Positions 33,706-45,300 of a stretch of 64,000 nucleotides of DNA are shown here, piece after piece. Source of the DNA: Chlorella sorokiniana (lineage: Eukaryota; Chlorophyta; Trebouxiophyceae; Chlorellales; Chlorellaceae); contig CP084610.1 of NCBI GenBank assembly GCA_025917655.1, forward strand, positions 992,001 to 1,056,000, in the 5' to 3' direction. Every line of letters begins with the position of its first letter. The first letter of the stretch is position 1. The notes below the pieces were generated by a model, which had not been told where the DNA came from, ran no database searches, and saw only the letters and a program-made list of their open reading frames with translations. Made by a program: the position numbers and the translations under genes.

Positions 33706-36179
33706 ATGCCAGCCTCGGTCACCGGCAAAAGAGCCAGGGCGCCAGAGGATGCGCAGGGCGGAAAAGAGACAGCCAACTCAGCAGTGCGGCCCCACTCCCC
33801 TGACGTGAGTGAATCGGGTGCCAATTTCCACCCATCTCCGCCCTCAACGCGCGTTGCTGCTCCGGGCCAGCGACTGCGCACTGCCAGCAGCATGGCAGCA
33901 AGTTTGCAACGACCATGTCAGCCGCCATTCCTGGCCTTGCCCGACTCGGCGCTGGTCCACCTGTTCAAGCTTTTGGCCCCGGCGGAGAGGCAGGCGGTCA
34001 TACCGCAGGTCTGCCGCCGCTTCAGGGCCCTGGCCAACACCCCCAGCGCTCTGTGGGAGCAGGTGCATTTGGCCTTCCCAGCTGACTTCCAGCAGACCAT
34101 GTCCATGGCACACCTCTACGCCTTCTTCGTGCGCCGGGAGGGGGCGGTACGCAGCCTGCACGTGGAGATGAGCACCGCCGCCGCCTGGCCCGCCGTCGCC
34201 GCTGTGCTGGGCGTGGTGGGGCGCGGCCTGCAGCACCTGCGCATCGCTGGCGACACCCAGGAGTGCCAGGTGCCGGGCTGCACGGCGCCGTGGCTGGAGC
34301 TGGCGCCCAAGCTGGAGAGCCTGGAGCTGGACGACTGCGTGGACCACAGCATCGCGGAAGCGCGTTTCCCAGAGGGTGCGCAGCACACACCTGCTTGCGC
34401 AGGCCCGTCCGCACGCATGCGCGTCGCGCCTGCCACCCTGAGCGGCGCCGCAGCATGGCCAGGGAGAGGGGGTGCCAGCGGCGGCACCGGGGCTGTGGCT
34501 GCCGCGCCAGCGCGGCGCGGCAGAAGCGCTGGCGCCTGTGCCTCTTCTGCAGCGGCCGCTGGTACTGGGCAGCTGCTCGTCAACATGGCAACCGCACCCA
34601 GCGCCGCCCGCAGACCTCGCCGCCAGCCCTGCAGCCCAATGAACGAAGCAGGCTGACGCGGCACGCATGCACGCCCCATCTGCCCTGCCGCAGGCCTGAC
34701 GCGGCTTGAGCTCAGCTACTGCGGCGACGAGGGCCTGTACACGGTGCCAGCAAACCTCGGGTGCGGCGCCCCGCCCAGCATGCATCGCCCCGCACTGCGC
34801 CACCCTGCTGCGTCGCCGCTGTTGTGCTTGCCTGCGGCTGGGGGCAGCTCCCAAGTGGCTGACGTGGGCCCCCCCCGCCCTCCGCCGCCTGGCCGCAGGC
34901 GGTGTACGCAGCTGCACACGCTGGCGCTGCAGAGCGCCATGTTTGAGAACGAGCTCACGCTCGAGCGGCTGGCCACGTGCACAACGCTGCAGGTGGGCGG
35001 CCAGCCGCGGCGCAGCCACAGGGGTAGGCCTGAGCTGTGCGTGTGAAGGGCAGGCGCTGCGCTCGGCCGTGGCCTTGCGCAGCATCAGCATTTTCGGCGG
35101 CCTTGGTGGGCACGTTGCTGCCGGTGGCTCTGTGAGGAAACAGAACAGTGTGTGCCGCCGCCTCACCCCCGTGCCCGCAGCATTTGGACCTCTCCAACTG
35201 CTGCCTCTCCCGCGTGCCGCCCGTGCTGGCGCGCCTGCCCCACCTCACCGCCCTCACGCTCAACGAGAACGACGGGCTGAACAGCGGGAGCGCGCTGGCG
35301 CCGCTGGCGGCGCTGACGGGGCTGCACACGCTGGAGATGCGGGAGTGTGGTCTGACGTCGGTGCCGCGCGCCGTCACCGCGCTCACCAACCTGCGCTGCC
35401 TGCTGCTGGGCTACAACGCAATGACAGAGGTGCGGCTGCTGGCGTGGGCTGCCCCCTTGGGAGGAGCGTGTGCGTGTGTGAGGCGGGGGCCGAATGGGCG
35501 GCCAGGGGGAGGGGGCGAGGCGCGTCGGGGCTGTGGGCACTCGCCGCTGAGCTGCGGCAGGCGACCAGCACGGGCGCACCGGCAGCTGCTGCGAGCCAGT
35601 CTGCCGCCGCCTGACCAGCCTGGCCCCCACCACCCCCCGCGCTGCCGCAGCGGCCCCCATCCCCGGCGGGCCCTACCTGGCGGGGCTGCGGGTGCTGGCC
35701 ATGAGCGATGCGAGCGGCTTCCAGGACGACACCCCTTCGACCTGGTGGCGGAGCTGCTGGCGCCTGCCGCCGCGCTGGAGGTGCTGCGCCTCAACCGCTG
35801 CCTGGGCCTGCAGCTGGGCATAGAGGGTGAGGGCTGGCGTGGTGCATGTGTGCGTGTGTGTATGTGTCCTGGGGGGGGGGCAGGGGGGGGACAGGAAAGG
35901 CGGCCACCCGCCATGGCGTCAGCAGCGAGGGTGCACCCCATGCAGCTGCCACGCTCGTCTGGCGCGGCATGGCGGCACAGCCTGCACTGCACCAAGATGC
36001 TGCCTCGTCATTGGCCCCCTAATAAGAACTTAATCTCTGGCGCAGATGTTGCGTCGCTGCTACGCGGCAAGCCCCGCTTCCGCAAGCTGGAGTTCAGCGT
36101 GGAGATGCTGAGCGACCCGCGCGACCTGCAGGAGCTGCGCACCCGCTTCCCACACGTCACCTTCAAGGCCGTGGACTGA
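33706..36179 (+). CDS. F-box/leucine-rich-repeat protein 2
   Basis: Second F-box/LRR gene in the same orientation, about 0.5 kb downstream of the first. The ATG at 33706 (MPASVTGKRARAPEDAQGGK) gives a Ser/Pro-rich leader of about 75 residues; an in-frame ATG at 33892 is an alternative. The F-box is PPFLALPDSALVHLFKLLAP, AERQAVIPQVCRRFRALANT, PSALWEQVHL. LRR exons: LQHLRIAGD and LESLELDDCVD near 34230-34340, LTRLELSYCGDEGLYTVPAN near 34700, LHTLALQSAMFENELTLERL near 34915, then a plant-like LRR run HLDLSNCCLSRVPPVLARLP, LTALTLNENDGLNSGSALAP, LHTLEMRECGLTSVPRAVTA, LRCLLLGYNAMTE at 35180-35430, LRVLAMSDASGFQDDTPFDL near 35690 and LEVLRLNRCLGLQLG near 35780. The last exon ends ELRTRFPHVTFKAVD with TGA at 36177. 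The similar F-box register suggests the two genes arose by tandem duplication. Confidence 0.8.
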
Positions 36180-37026
36180 GCCGCAGCAGCACTGATGCGG
36201 CGGTGGCGGTCCAGCCTGACACAACCCCCCGCCCCACCCCCATCAAATCCAGTAAAGCTTTTCCCGCATTATACCCCCCAACCTGTCACTGGCTTCCTGC
36301 CCCTTTTGATGACTCGCCACAATTTTCTTCTTATTTTCTGCAACTCCAGCACTGACGCACAGCGCATAGCAAGCCCCGCGGTTTGAGCGGCCCCCACTGC
36401 CGCTTCTCGGCGTGGCATCCTCGCCGCTGCACCTTGACGGTGACAGGTGCAAGCGGGCACAGGGGCCGTGGCCGATACCCTGCCCAGGTCAAGAGCCACG
36501 GCTTGATCTGCGGCTTCTGTTCAACTTCCAGCCTGCCACATCACTCACGGCTTGTAACATGAAGCTCTGGATGGAATGGAAAAGGGCCTGCAGTGCCGCG
36601 TATTATTGGCAGGGTTGACTGCGCCCTCCAACGTCAGATGACACACCTCACCGCTTGCTGCTGGCAACATTGGTGGCGCCTTTCACCCTTTCGCCCCGAC
36701 AGGCACGCACCAATCATCGGATTATTGCATCATCATAGTCAGCGGAAGAAAACGAACAGCAGTGCACAATGAAAAAAAAAGTGAGACAACGAAAGGTTGG
36801 CCTGCTCGACATGCGTGGCATTTCATGTTGTCAGCAGTCGTTCAACCAATGAAATGCTCGTTGGTTCAGTGGGGGTTGGGGGTTTGGCGGAGCAGCAACC
36901 ACACATTGAGTATACGTGTGTGTTTGTGTGCATGAGAGGGTTGCGAGTTGGTGAGACAAGCAGCCAGCAACCACCGCTGCTGCTGCTTTGGCTGCAGCAC
37001 TAGAGAGGCGCTGGCACCGCCGTGGC
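36180..37026. other. Convergent 3' region, F-box gene 2 / GST
   Basis: About 850 bp into which both neighbours transcribe. It is much A+T-richer than average and includes an A9 run near 36772. No coding pattern, RNA or repeat was recognised beyond 3' UTR sequence. Confidence 0.55.
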
Positions 37027-39080
37027 TCAGGTGCAGTTCCAGTTGTATGAGCCGTCAGCCACCTGGGCCGATATGCCCAGCATGTCCCAGCGCTTGGCTG
37101 CCTCCCAGTCAGCCAGGCCGCTCCGCATCTCGGCAATCACCTGCAGCGACGGGGCGGGGCGAAGGCAGGTGCGATGTTGTAGGGTGTTCTGACCAGCAAA
37201 GCCGCGGAGCCCATGGCGGGACCAGGCCCCATGCCCGCCACCAGCTGCTGCGCAGCCCCGCCCAGCCAGCCGCGGGCGCGCGGGGTTGCCGCACCCGCGC
37301 CGCCTCGGGGTCCTTCTGCACCGCCTCCCACCAGCGCTCCAACCTGGGCCGCCCAGCAAACACGCTGGACCACCCAAAGTGCTTGGGCAGAATCTCTGCG
37401 GGAGAAGGAGGAGGGGGGCCTGGGTGAGCATGCGGGGCAGGGCGCTGCATCGCAGCAGCGGGCCCACAACAGCCCCTGCTTGCTCCCGCCCGCAGGCGCA
37501 GCCCGACGCTGCTGCGCTCATCCTCGGCTGCTTCAGGGGCAGGCTGCGGTTCACCGGTGAGGAAGACAAAGGTGGGGAACAGGGCTGCGTCGCCAAAGCT
37601 GATCTCAGGACCTGCAGGGGCGGCACGGCGCGCGAGGCTGCTTGAAAGCAGCGCCCTCCACTGCTCCTTGCAACAGCTCAACCACTCGCCGTGCATGCAC
37701 ACCCATGGAGCAAAGCAGGGCTCCCCAACCACCCGCCGCCCGGCTGCCGGCCGCTGACTTGTTGTCCCCTCGCAAAGTGGTTGGAGGCGGCGCGCGCACC
37801 CGCAATGAAGGGCCCCTGCTCGTCGGCCGCCCCCTCCAGCACGTCCAGTTGGAAGGCCAGCGTCTGCAGCTGGTCGCAGCGCTGCGCCGCATCCATCTTC
37901 TTATACATGCAGCCCTGCAGTTTGAGAGGGGAAAGTTTGAGAATGGAAGAAGAGTGGGGGCAGGCAGGGGGCGCAGCACGTGAGACGAGCGGCCGCGGAG
38001 CAGCGCCGCAGCTGTGAGCGGGCGCCAGCCACGGCCAGCCAGAGGCACAGCACGAGGGACTTGCACCGCTGCCGGCACCGAGAGCATGCAACCGCTTGCT
38101 GGCGCCCAACCCTCTCTGTCTGTCTGGCAGCCCCCAGCGGCGACAGCTTGCCTGGATGGGCTGCAGGTAGAGGTCGTGGACGCGTCGCACAAGAGCGGCA
38201 CGGGCCCGCGCCTCCGGTGTGGCGGGCAGCAGGCTGGGGCCCACAGAGCCATACTTGTCCAGCAGGTAAGCCTCAATCACCTGGGACAGAGCAGAGGGAA
38301 GGTGCATGGAAAGTGGGCGCGCTGACCGGCGGAGTGTGCACGGGAGCAGGGGGGAAGAGGAGAGTGCGGCGAGCGGCTGCGCAACGGGCGGCCAGGCCCC
38401 CCCGCGCCCCCCACAACTTCTCCTTGCTGCCGCGACTCAGCTGGACAGTGTCGCCGCTGTTTGGCACTGCTTGCGCAGCCTGCGAGGCGGCGGCCCACCT
38501 GGCTCTCGGGCAGCGCCTGCCCGTCTGGCAGCACCAGCAGCGGCATCTTGCCCTGCGGGTTGAGCGCCAGGTAGGCCGGGCTCTTCACCCCCTTGTCACC
38601 CAGCAGCTTGGGTGGCTGGATGTCCACCTCCCCCTCCAGACCCTTCTTGTAGATGATGAAGCGGTTCTGCGTGCCAAGCAATGCATGGGGCGGGGGCGGA
38701 GCTGGTCAGGCGCCTGGCTGGCGGCGTCTGGCCGGCGCCAGCTGGCTGCATCGGTGCCCCGAGCTGTGCCGGACAGGTTCAACACGACTGGGCATGCCAC
38801 ACCGCCCCGGTACCTGCGCAGCGCAGTTGGACACGGGCACGCCAAACAAGGTGGGCTTGCTGGGCTTGTAGCCCGTGGCAGCCTCGACCTCGGCTGTCGG
38901 CGCCGCCGTTGCTGCGACCCACGCCGTGCGCCGCTGCAACTGTTGTCGCCGAGCGGGCGTTGCAAGCGCCCGCGTGGACCCTACACTGCGGCTGGGCGCT
39001 GCTACTGGTTGCCGCCTAAGGCTGCTGGGCGCCAGCGCAACTGCTGCTGCTGCTGCAGCTACTATGGGAACGGCGCCCAT
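37027..39080 (-). CDS. Glutathione S-transferase-like protein, plastid-targeted
   Basis: Thioredoxin-fold plus helical GST, likely acting on oxidised or electrophilic compounds in the plastid. The ATG at 39080 (MGAVPIVAAAAAAVALAPSS) starts a leader of about 50 residues rich in Ala, Arg, Ser and Gln, typical of a stroma signal. The N-domain reads PTLFGVPVSNCAAQ, then NRFIIYKKGLEGEVDI after an intron, then YLALNPQGKMPLLVLPDGQA with the cis-Pro region and ALPESQ, then VIEAYLLDKYGS. The helical domain includes ALVRRVHDLYLQPIQ, CDQLQTLAFQLDVLEGAADE, ISFGDAALFPTFVFLTG, WSSVFAGRPRLERWWEAVQK, and a last exon with IAEMRSGLADWEAAKRWDML. The TGA is at 37027. The GST class is not certain; a catalytic Ser or Cys in the VSNC loop is possible. 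It is divergent from Cpn20. Confidence 0.82.
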
Positions 39081-39267
39081 GGCTGCGTCCAAGCTAAGTC
39101 GATGTAAAACCTGGTTGCTGGGTTATGAAAATCGCAAATGTGAGCACGGGGTTCAAGGAGCGGGTGGAAAGGCAGGGTGTCTAGATGCATGCAGTGCGCG
39201 GTGGGGAGGCCTCCTCCGTAGCACATTGGTGTCGTGAGCCCTCGGGGAGTGGTGTAGTATCGCCACA
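39081..39267. promoter_or_regulatory. 187-bp bidirectional promoter gap, GST / Cpn20
   Basis: Only 187 bp separate the two divergent ATGs, so both 5' UTRs and core promoters must share it. It is A+T-richer than the flanks, with no clear TATA box. Both products are plastid proteins, which makes co-regulation plausible but unproven. Confidence 0.6.
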
Positions 39268-40784
39268 ATGGTTGCAGCGGCGGCTATCGCGAGCCCACGG
39301 GTGGCTTTTCGCCCCGCTGTTGCTGCCAGAGCAGGCCGACGGTCCGTGCGGGTGCAGGCAGCAGCCCTAACCCTGCCGGATAACATCAGCAAGGTGGGCA
39401 AACGGCTGCACGGCCTGGGCAGTGCGTGGCACATGGCGGCGCCGGCTGGCGGCGTTTCCGGAGCGCCAGCCGCTCCACACCTGCGCTTGCCTTCCTGCAC
39501 GTGCCCCAGTGTTTGGGTCCCTTCCACATGATTCACATGCACCATTGACAGCTTGCCCAGAGTGGAGGGCCTCACGCTGGCTTGCATGCACATGCAGTGC
39601 GGCAGGGCCTGCCTGAACACCCCCTCCCTCTGCTGCCCGCATGCAGGTTCTGCCCAAGGGCGACTTGGTGCTGGCGCGCGTGGCAGAGGCAGAGGAGACG
39701 ACGACCGGCGGCATCCTGCTGCCCGGCTCGGCGCAGGCGAGGCCCACCAGCGGCGACGTCGTTGCGCTGGGCGACGGCCAGGTCGGCAGCCGGCAGCACG
39801 CCTTCAGCCTCGAGGGCGGCGAGACGGTGCTGTACAGCAAGTTTGGCATCGGCGTGACGGAGCTGGAGGTGCAGGGGCAGACGCACATCCTGATCCGCGA
39901 GGACGACATCATCGGCGTGATGCCGCGCGCCAACGCCACCGCAGCAGGCGAGGCTGGGGGGCGGCGGCTCGGGGCACGGGGCGCGCCCGCGAGCGTGCGG
40001 ATGCCTGGGCGGGTGCTTGAGGATTGTTGATTCCCGAGCACTTCACAACATCACCAGGGCCAGGGCGCAGGCATGCTTTGTGCGAGGAGAGGACGGGCAG
40101 GGCAAGGCTGCTGCGCGGCAGCCGCGACAGGCCGTGCTGGGCCACACGCGCTCGCTTGTGGCCATGCGATTGGTGCTGCCGCGACTGCCGCGCCGCCCTG
40201 GACCATCGCTGCTCTCCCCTCATTCCTCCCCACTGGCCACCGCTCTGCCCGCAGACATCCCCGAGCTGCAGCCGCTGGGCGACCGCATCCTGGTCAAGGT
40301 GGCGGAGAGCGCGGAGGTGACCATGGGCGGCGTCATCCTGCCGGACTCCGCCAAGGAGCGTCCCCTGAGGTGCGGGGAGGGCCGGCGCAGGCGCAGACCG
40401 GGGCTGTTATGAGGCAGCATGGCCGCGGGGCTGCAGAGGGGCGCTGTGCCGGTCACGCGCCCGGGAAAGCGGAGCCCCCGACTCGGAGCGCGCGCTGCCC
40501 CGGCTGGTTGCCCGCCCCGTGCACCCGGCCTGGCATCTTTGCCCGCTGCGCCCTGCCGCCGATTGCAATTAGATACCCGACGCCGGCCCGCTGCCCCCTG
40601 CTGCAGCGGCACCGTGGTGCGCTGCGGGCCTGGCAAGGCGGGAGAGGACGGCGAGCGCAAGGCCCCCAAGGTGAGCCCCGGAGACAAGGTCATCTACTTC
40701 AAGTACGCGGGGGATTCCATGGAGACGCCCAGCGGCGAGAAGTACAACGTGCTGCGCGAGCAGGACATCCTGGCCAAGCTCTAG
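39268..40784 (+). CDS. CPN20: Plastid co-chaperonin Cpn20 (double GroES domain)
   Basis: Lid of the chloroplast Cpn60 folding chamber. The ATG at 39268 starts a transit peptide ([20 protein letters not shown] and [17 protein letters not shown]). Two GroES modules follow in tandem. Module 1 (39645-39950) has [20 protein letters not shown], the mobile-loop region [31 protein letters not shown] and [11 protein letters not shown]. Module 2 (40255-40784) has [36 protein letters not shown] across an intron, [20 protein letters not shown] and [13 protein letters not shown]. Each module keeps the G-G-I/V-x-L-P loop that binds Cpn60. The stop is TAG at 40782. The length of about 230 residues matches plant and algal Cpn20/Cpn23, and no frame slip was seen. 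Confidence 0.95.
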
Positions 40785-41326
40785 GCCGCAGGCTCGATGG
40801 GCGCGGGCAGGGCCGGCGTGGCGCGCGGTGGCGGCCACGCTTGCACGCGGTGCCACGTTGCCGAGCTGGCGTTCACGCTGCATGTTGACCGCTTGTTATC
40901 TCCGCACTCTTAAACCATTGCACCGTGAAGCGAAAACTCCCCGTTTCGCTCGTTAGAAGCTTGCTCGGTGGAGGGGTCAGACGGCACTGAGCTGTTGCGC
41001 GCGGGTGACACCCACATGGGCTTGCATGCCACCATTCCCGCCACAATGCGCGTTGTCATCTGCATTATTTATCTTCCATTTCCATTGTTATTTCATTATG
41101 GCTTTCCTCGAGGCTTCCCGGCAGTAGTCAGGCGGCGGGTCCACAAGTTCCGCACCGCACGTGAACAGCGGCAGTGCCATGCAGGTCATCGCGGCTGGCC
41201 CATGTGGTTCGCTGCGGCAGGACCGTGGCGCTGCCGCTGCAGCCCCGAACTGCCGCAGAGTTTGGCAGCGCGCCGCAGCCGGGGGCAGGCACCCCCTCCT
41301 ATTAGCGGGCAGTGGAGCCGGGCGCA
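40785..41326. other. Intergenic region, Cpn20 3' UTR and transporter promoter
   Basis: The left half is A+T-richer (TTATTTATC, TTATTTCATTATGG near 41065-41100) and looks like 3' UTR. The right half is G+C-rich and leads to the ATG at 41327. No gene or RNA was recognised. Confidence 0.5.
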
Positions 41327-44300
41327 ATGAGGCACGTGCAAGCGGCGCCACAGGCCTTCCAGCGCGGCAGCAATACCCAGCGACGGCGGCGCCAGAAGGC
41401 GGCAGCGGACGGTCGAGATTGCACGCAGCGCTGGCGCCGCTGCGCCCTCGCAGCTAGGCAGCATCCGCGCGGAGCAGCCCCACGCCTTGCAGTCGCCTGT
41501 CGGTCCACCACTCCCACAGCAGCGGCCGCGGCAGCCGGCGGGGGCGGCGGCGGCGGCGAGGCGGGTCACAGCGGCAGGCCCGCCGGCTCCCGCCCGCTGC
41601 ATCCCGCCGCCCTCAACTCCCTGTATGCCATGTACTTCTGCGCATGCTTTGTGGAGCGCACGTGGCGCTTCGGGCTCCCCTGGTGCTGGCCTTCATCCCC
41701 GGCGGCTTCCAAGCAATCGCCATCCTCGGCTTTGTGGCGCCGCTGGCGTGCTCGCTGGCGGGGCCCGCGGTGCGTGGCGGGCAGCCCGCGCAAAGCAGCA
41801 CGCTGCTTGCCCTGCGCGCGAATGCTTGGCACGCACATCGCCCCCTTTTGTGCCTGGGAACCAGCAGCGCCCTGCTTGATTGCTGCCCGGTGCGAAGTGG
41901 CCGTGCCGCCGGCCCAGCCTCCTCAGCTGAGCCGGCTGCCCCCCACCCTCACTGCCCCCGCAGGTGGGGCGCATGCTTGATTCGGTGTACCGCCCGCTGG
42001 GCCTGGGCGCCATGCTGGCGGCGCAGGACGCCGCCATCCTGCTTTCGTGCGTGACGCTGGCGGCGGCCGCCGCCTCTCCCACCCCGCTCGTGTCCTCGCC
42101 GCTCTTCGGCGTCATGGTGGGCCCAGCGCTGCCGCCTCACCTGTGTTGTCGTTTTGGGAGGAAGGCTGGGCTGTGCTGTGTGTGTTCGCCGACTCGCATG
42201 GGAGTGGGAGGAGCGCTCTTGCGACCACCTGAGCTCGATGTTGGGGGCGCGGGTGTGCTCTGGCCTCAACCCCCTGTGGTAAACATACCTCTCCCGGCCC
42301 CTTGCTCACGGGTCCCTTGCTCACGGCCCGTCCCGCCCCCACACACACACCACTCATGCACGCACACACCCTCCACCCCCCACACACACACCACTCACAC
42401 ACACCACCCCCTACCCACCACTCACCCCCCACCCCCCACCCCCCACCCACGTGTTCAGGTGGTGCTGGCCATGGTGGAGAAGCTGGCCTCCATCTCCTCC
42501 GAGCTGGCCATCGAACGGGACTGGGTGACGCAGCTGGCGGGCAAGCAGAACATGCTGGCGCTGGCACGCTCCAACGCCTACCTGCGCCGCACCGACCTGC
42601 TCACGGAGCTGGTGGGGGCCCTGGCCTTTGGCTGGATCTACAGCAGGGCAGGGTGCGCCGCCGCCATGGCCTTCACGGGGCTGCTGGCGGCGGCCGCCGC
42701 CCCGCGCAGCTGCTCTTCATCAGGCGCATCGCGGCGCTGGCGCCCGCCGCCATGGTGCACGGGCGGCAGGAGCCGGGGGCGGGGTGGGCCCACCTGCCGG
42801 ACTGGCGCACCTTTGTAGAGAATGCGCGGCTCAGGTGGGGGAGGGGCGGTGGGGCATGGGCCGGGGTGGGCAGGCAGGGCCTTTCCTTCACTCGAGTGCC
42901 AGCCTGCCTGGCACCGCTGCCCACCGCCCGCCGCAGCCGTCCCGTCCCCCCCCGCAGGCGCGTGCACGCGGCAGAGGCGGCGGCGCGGCGGCAGCCGCTG
43001 GCGTCGCGCGCCCGGCGCCAGCTGGCGCACGCCCTGGACGGCTGGCGCTCCTACTTCCGCCAGCCCATCCTGCCCTCCTCCCTCACCTTTGTGCTGCTCT
43101 TCTTCAACGTCGTGCTCTCCCGGGCGGCCTCATCACCCACTTCCTCACCCTGTGGGGCTTTGACGGCAACGCCATGGCCCTCTTCCGCTCCGGCTGCGCC
43201 AGTGAGGCTGCTGCTGCTGCGGCTGCTGCTGCTGCTGCTGTGGGGTAGGGAGGGAGGGGGCGTGGTGTGTGTACATCGGGTGGATGGGGTGAGGGAGAGG
43301 GCAGACTCGGGGGGGGAGGGCACATAGCAGGGGCCCCGGGTGGACCGTGCGGAGCGCTGCTGCCCGGTCGCTGCTCCCGCGCTGCCGCCCGCATGTTGTC
43401 GGCTCATGGCCGCCCGCCTTGCCGCTGCCCACCCCCACCCCATCCCCTGCAGCCTGCGGCTTCCTGGGCACCCTCATCGGCAAGCGGCTGATCCAGACGC
43501 TGGGCCTGCTGCGCGCCGGCGCCGCCGCCCTCCTCATCCAGGCCTGCCTGCTGGGTGGCGCCACCGCCATCTTCACCGCGCTGCTGGCGGGTCCGCCCGA
43601 GCTGGGCCCCGGCGGCGGCGCGCTGCACGCGCTGGGCGGCGGCGGCGGCTGGCCCGAGCTGGGAGGCGTGGCGCTGCCCGTCGTGGCGTTTGCAGGTGCG
43701 GCTGCCGCAAGTAGGGGGCCTGCAGCTGCACGCTTGCTGCATCATCGTAGGAACACCAAGGGAGGCTGGATGCCGGCCAGGTCGTGCTTGCGGCTGCCCG
43801 CCTGCTGCCCCCGTTCAAGCGTTGCTGGCTGACTATGTCTATGAGCATTAAAATCAGGCTTTCAGGAATGACTGTCCTGTTCTGTCTTGCACAACCCCAC
43901 GAAACGTGCCACCACCCCTGCACACCCTCCACAACCACAGCGTCAGCGACACAGACGCTGACCCAGCGGCACCTCCTTCCCCTCCCACCCCCTGCTGCAG
44001 CGCTGGTGGTCATGTCGCGGGTGGGCGTCTGGTCCTTCGACATGTGCAACAGCCAGCTGTTCCAGCAGACGGTGGCGCCCCGCGAGATCGCCTCTGCCTC
44101 CAGCGCTGAGATGGCGCTGTGCAGGTGCGGCGCGCGCCGGGCGGCTCACACATGTTGCAGCCGTGGCATGGGTCGAGCCTGTGGAACGTGCAGCGGGTGC
44201 AGCGGGTGCAGCGGTGAGGGGTGGGCGTGTCGAGGCCGAAGCGGCTCTGCTCCGCCCCCAGGGCCAGCGCCCGAACAACTTGCTGTGCCACGCCCTGCTG

Positions 44301-44481
44301 CAGCTTTTCGGAGCTGCTGATGCTGGGCATCGCCGCCGTGTCGGCCGACCCTTCCTCCTTCCCGCTGCTGGTCTACGGCTCCTTTGGCGCCGTGCTGGCC
44401 GCCAATGTGCTGTTCCGCGGCTGGGCGCGGCGCGCGCAGCCCAGCGTGGACAGCGCGATAGCCGCCGCCGCCGCCACATGA
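41327..44481 (+). CDS. Ferroportin-like transporter (SLC40 / IREG3-MAR1 type), plastid
   Basis: Multi-pass exporter of the SLC40 family; the plant plastid members (IREG3/MAR1) handle iron-chelator or metal complexes at the envelope. The ATG at 41327 starts MRHVQAAPQAFQRGSNTQRR, a long Arg/Ala/Gln-rich leader consistent with plastid import. Family signatures: LYAMYFCACFVERTWRFGLP near 41620, then LVLAFIPGGFQAIAILGFVA, GRMLDSVYRPLGLGAMLAAQ near 41965, VVLAMVEKLASISSELAIER near 42460, RDWVTQLAG, LRRTDLLTELVGALAFGWIY near 42585, ILPSSLTFVLLFFNVVLS near 43070, GLITHFLTLWGFDGNAMALF, CGFLGTLIGKRLIQTLGLLR near 43450, VVMSRVGVWSFDMCNSQLFQ near 44010, QTVAPREIASASSAEM, and FSELLMLGIAAVSADPSSFP near 44305. 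The stop is TGA at 44479. Three one-base slips, all at C runs (41677, 42700, 43119), break otherwise continuous spans. The substrate is inferred from the family only. Confidence 0.87.
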
Positions 44482-44773
44482 CGGCGCCCGTGTGGCCTGC
44501 GCCACGGCCACACAAACCTTGCTGACCTGGATGACCTGCTTGCGCCAACGAATGAGAAGAGCCATTCGCATGTTCCTGCAATGCGTTTCTACCCTGGTAT
44601 GCGCTGCCATATTCTGCAGCTCCTCCCCAAATGCTACCGCCATTCATTTCTTGCTTGCTTGTACACACTGTTCCCGCTCCACCCACATTGGGCCATGTGA
44701 TTCATCCTCTGCCATTTCGAGCGCCACTGCACATGCGCATGAAACGTATCGGCACTGAGTTGCAGGGAGCAAA

Positions 44774-45300
44774 ATGCGATCGGGCTGGCTTGGCATCGGG
44801 GTGCAGCAGTGTATGTGGCGGCAGTGCGGCGGCTGCCATGTGGTGCGGTGCTGCAGCAAAGCGTGCGCGGCGCCAGAATGCAGGGCGGCATGCGAAAGAT
44901 CAGGTGCAGCGTCTGCTGCGGAGGCTGTGTTGCATGCAGTGCCAGCGCCAGTAGGGCTCGAGCAGGGAGGTGATGCAGGGGTGGCGAGGGCCGGGCATGC
45001 ACCGCTGATTGACATGGCCGCCTTGTCAGATTGCTGCAAAAGGCAGACAGCAGGATCATGTTGCACTGCAGCTCTGGGTTCGTCGGATTGCATGGGAGAG
45101 GTGCATGAGGAGGGGCAGCAGCTGGCCGCTGCTGCACGCTTGAGCACACCCGACAAAAACTCAGAGCGCTGCCCTATCACACATTCGTCAGATGCTGTGG
45201 AAAGCCAGGAAGGTGCCGCAATTCGGCATGCAAAGGGGCACCCGCCTGCAACTGCCTGTGGGGCTGGGTGCAGCTGCAGGCAGGCACGCCGCGGCACCGG
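44774..45300 (+). pseudogene. Decayed copy of the MYND-gene tail and its downstream DNA
   Basis: This segment is similar to 49010-49680 over most of its length. At its left end a degenerate MYND finger remains (CGGCHVVRCCSKACAAPEC), corresponding to CGGCHLVRYCSEECSRADW of the intact gene. From 44898 (GATCAGGTGCAGCG) it parallels 49283 through shared phrases such as GGTGGCGAGGGCCGGGCATG and GCAGGATCATGTTGC, and then CATCACACA and CCTGCAACTGCCTG near 45170-45260. About 110 bp between the finger and 44898 are missing relative to the intact locus. No long open frame remains. It is a segmental duplicate of host DNA, lying upstream of its source in the same orientation. Confidence 0.75.

Noticed and set aside
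42335-42455. CACACA/CCCACC tract as a possible CRISPR or tandem array
   Set aside because: There are no fixed-length repeats with unique spacers. It is a degraded simple repeat in an intron of the transporter gene.
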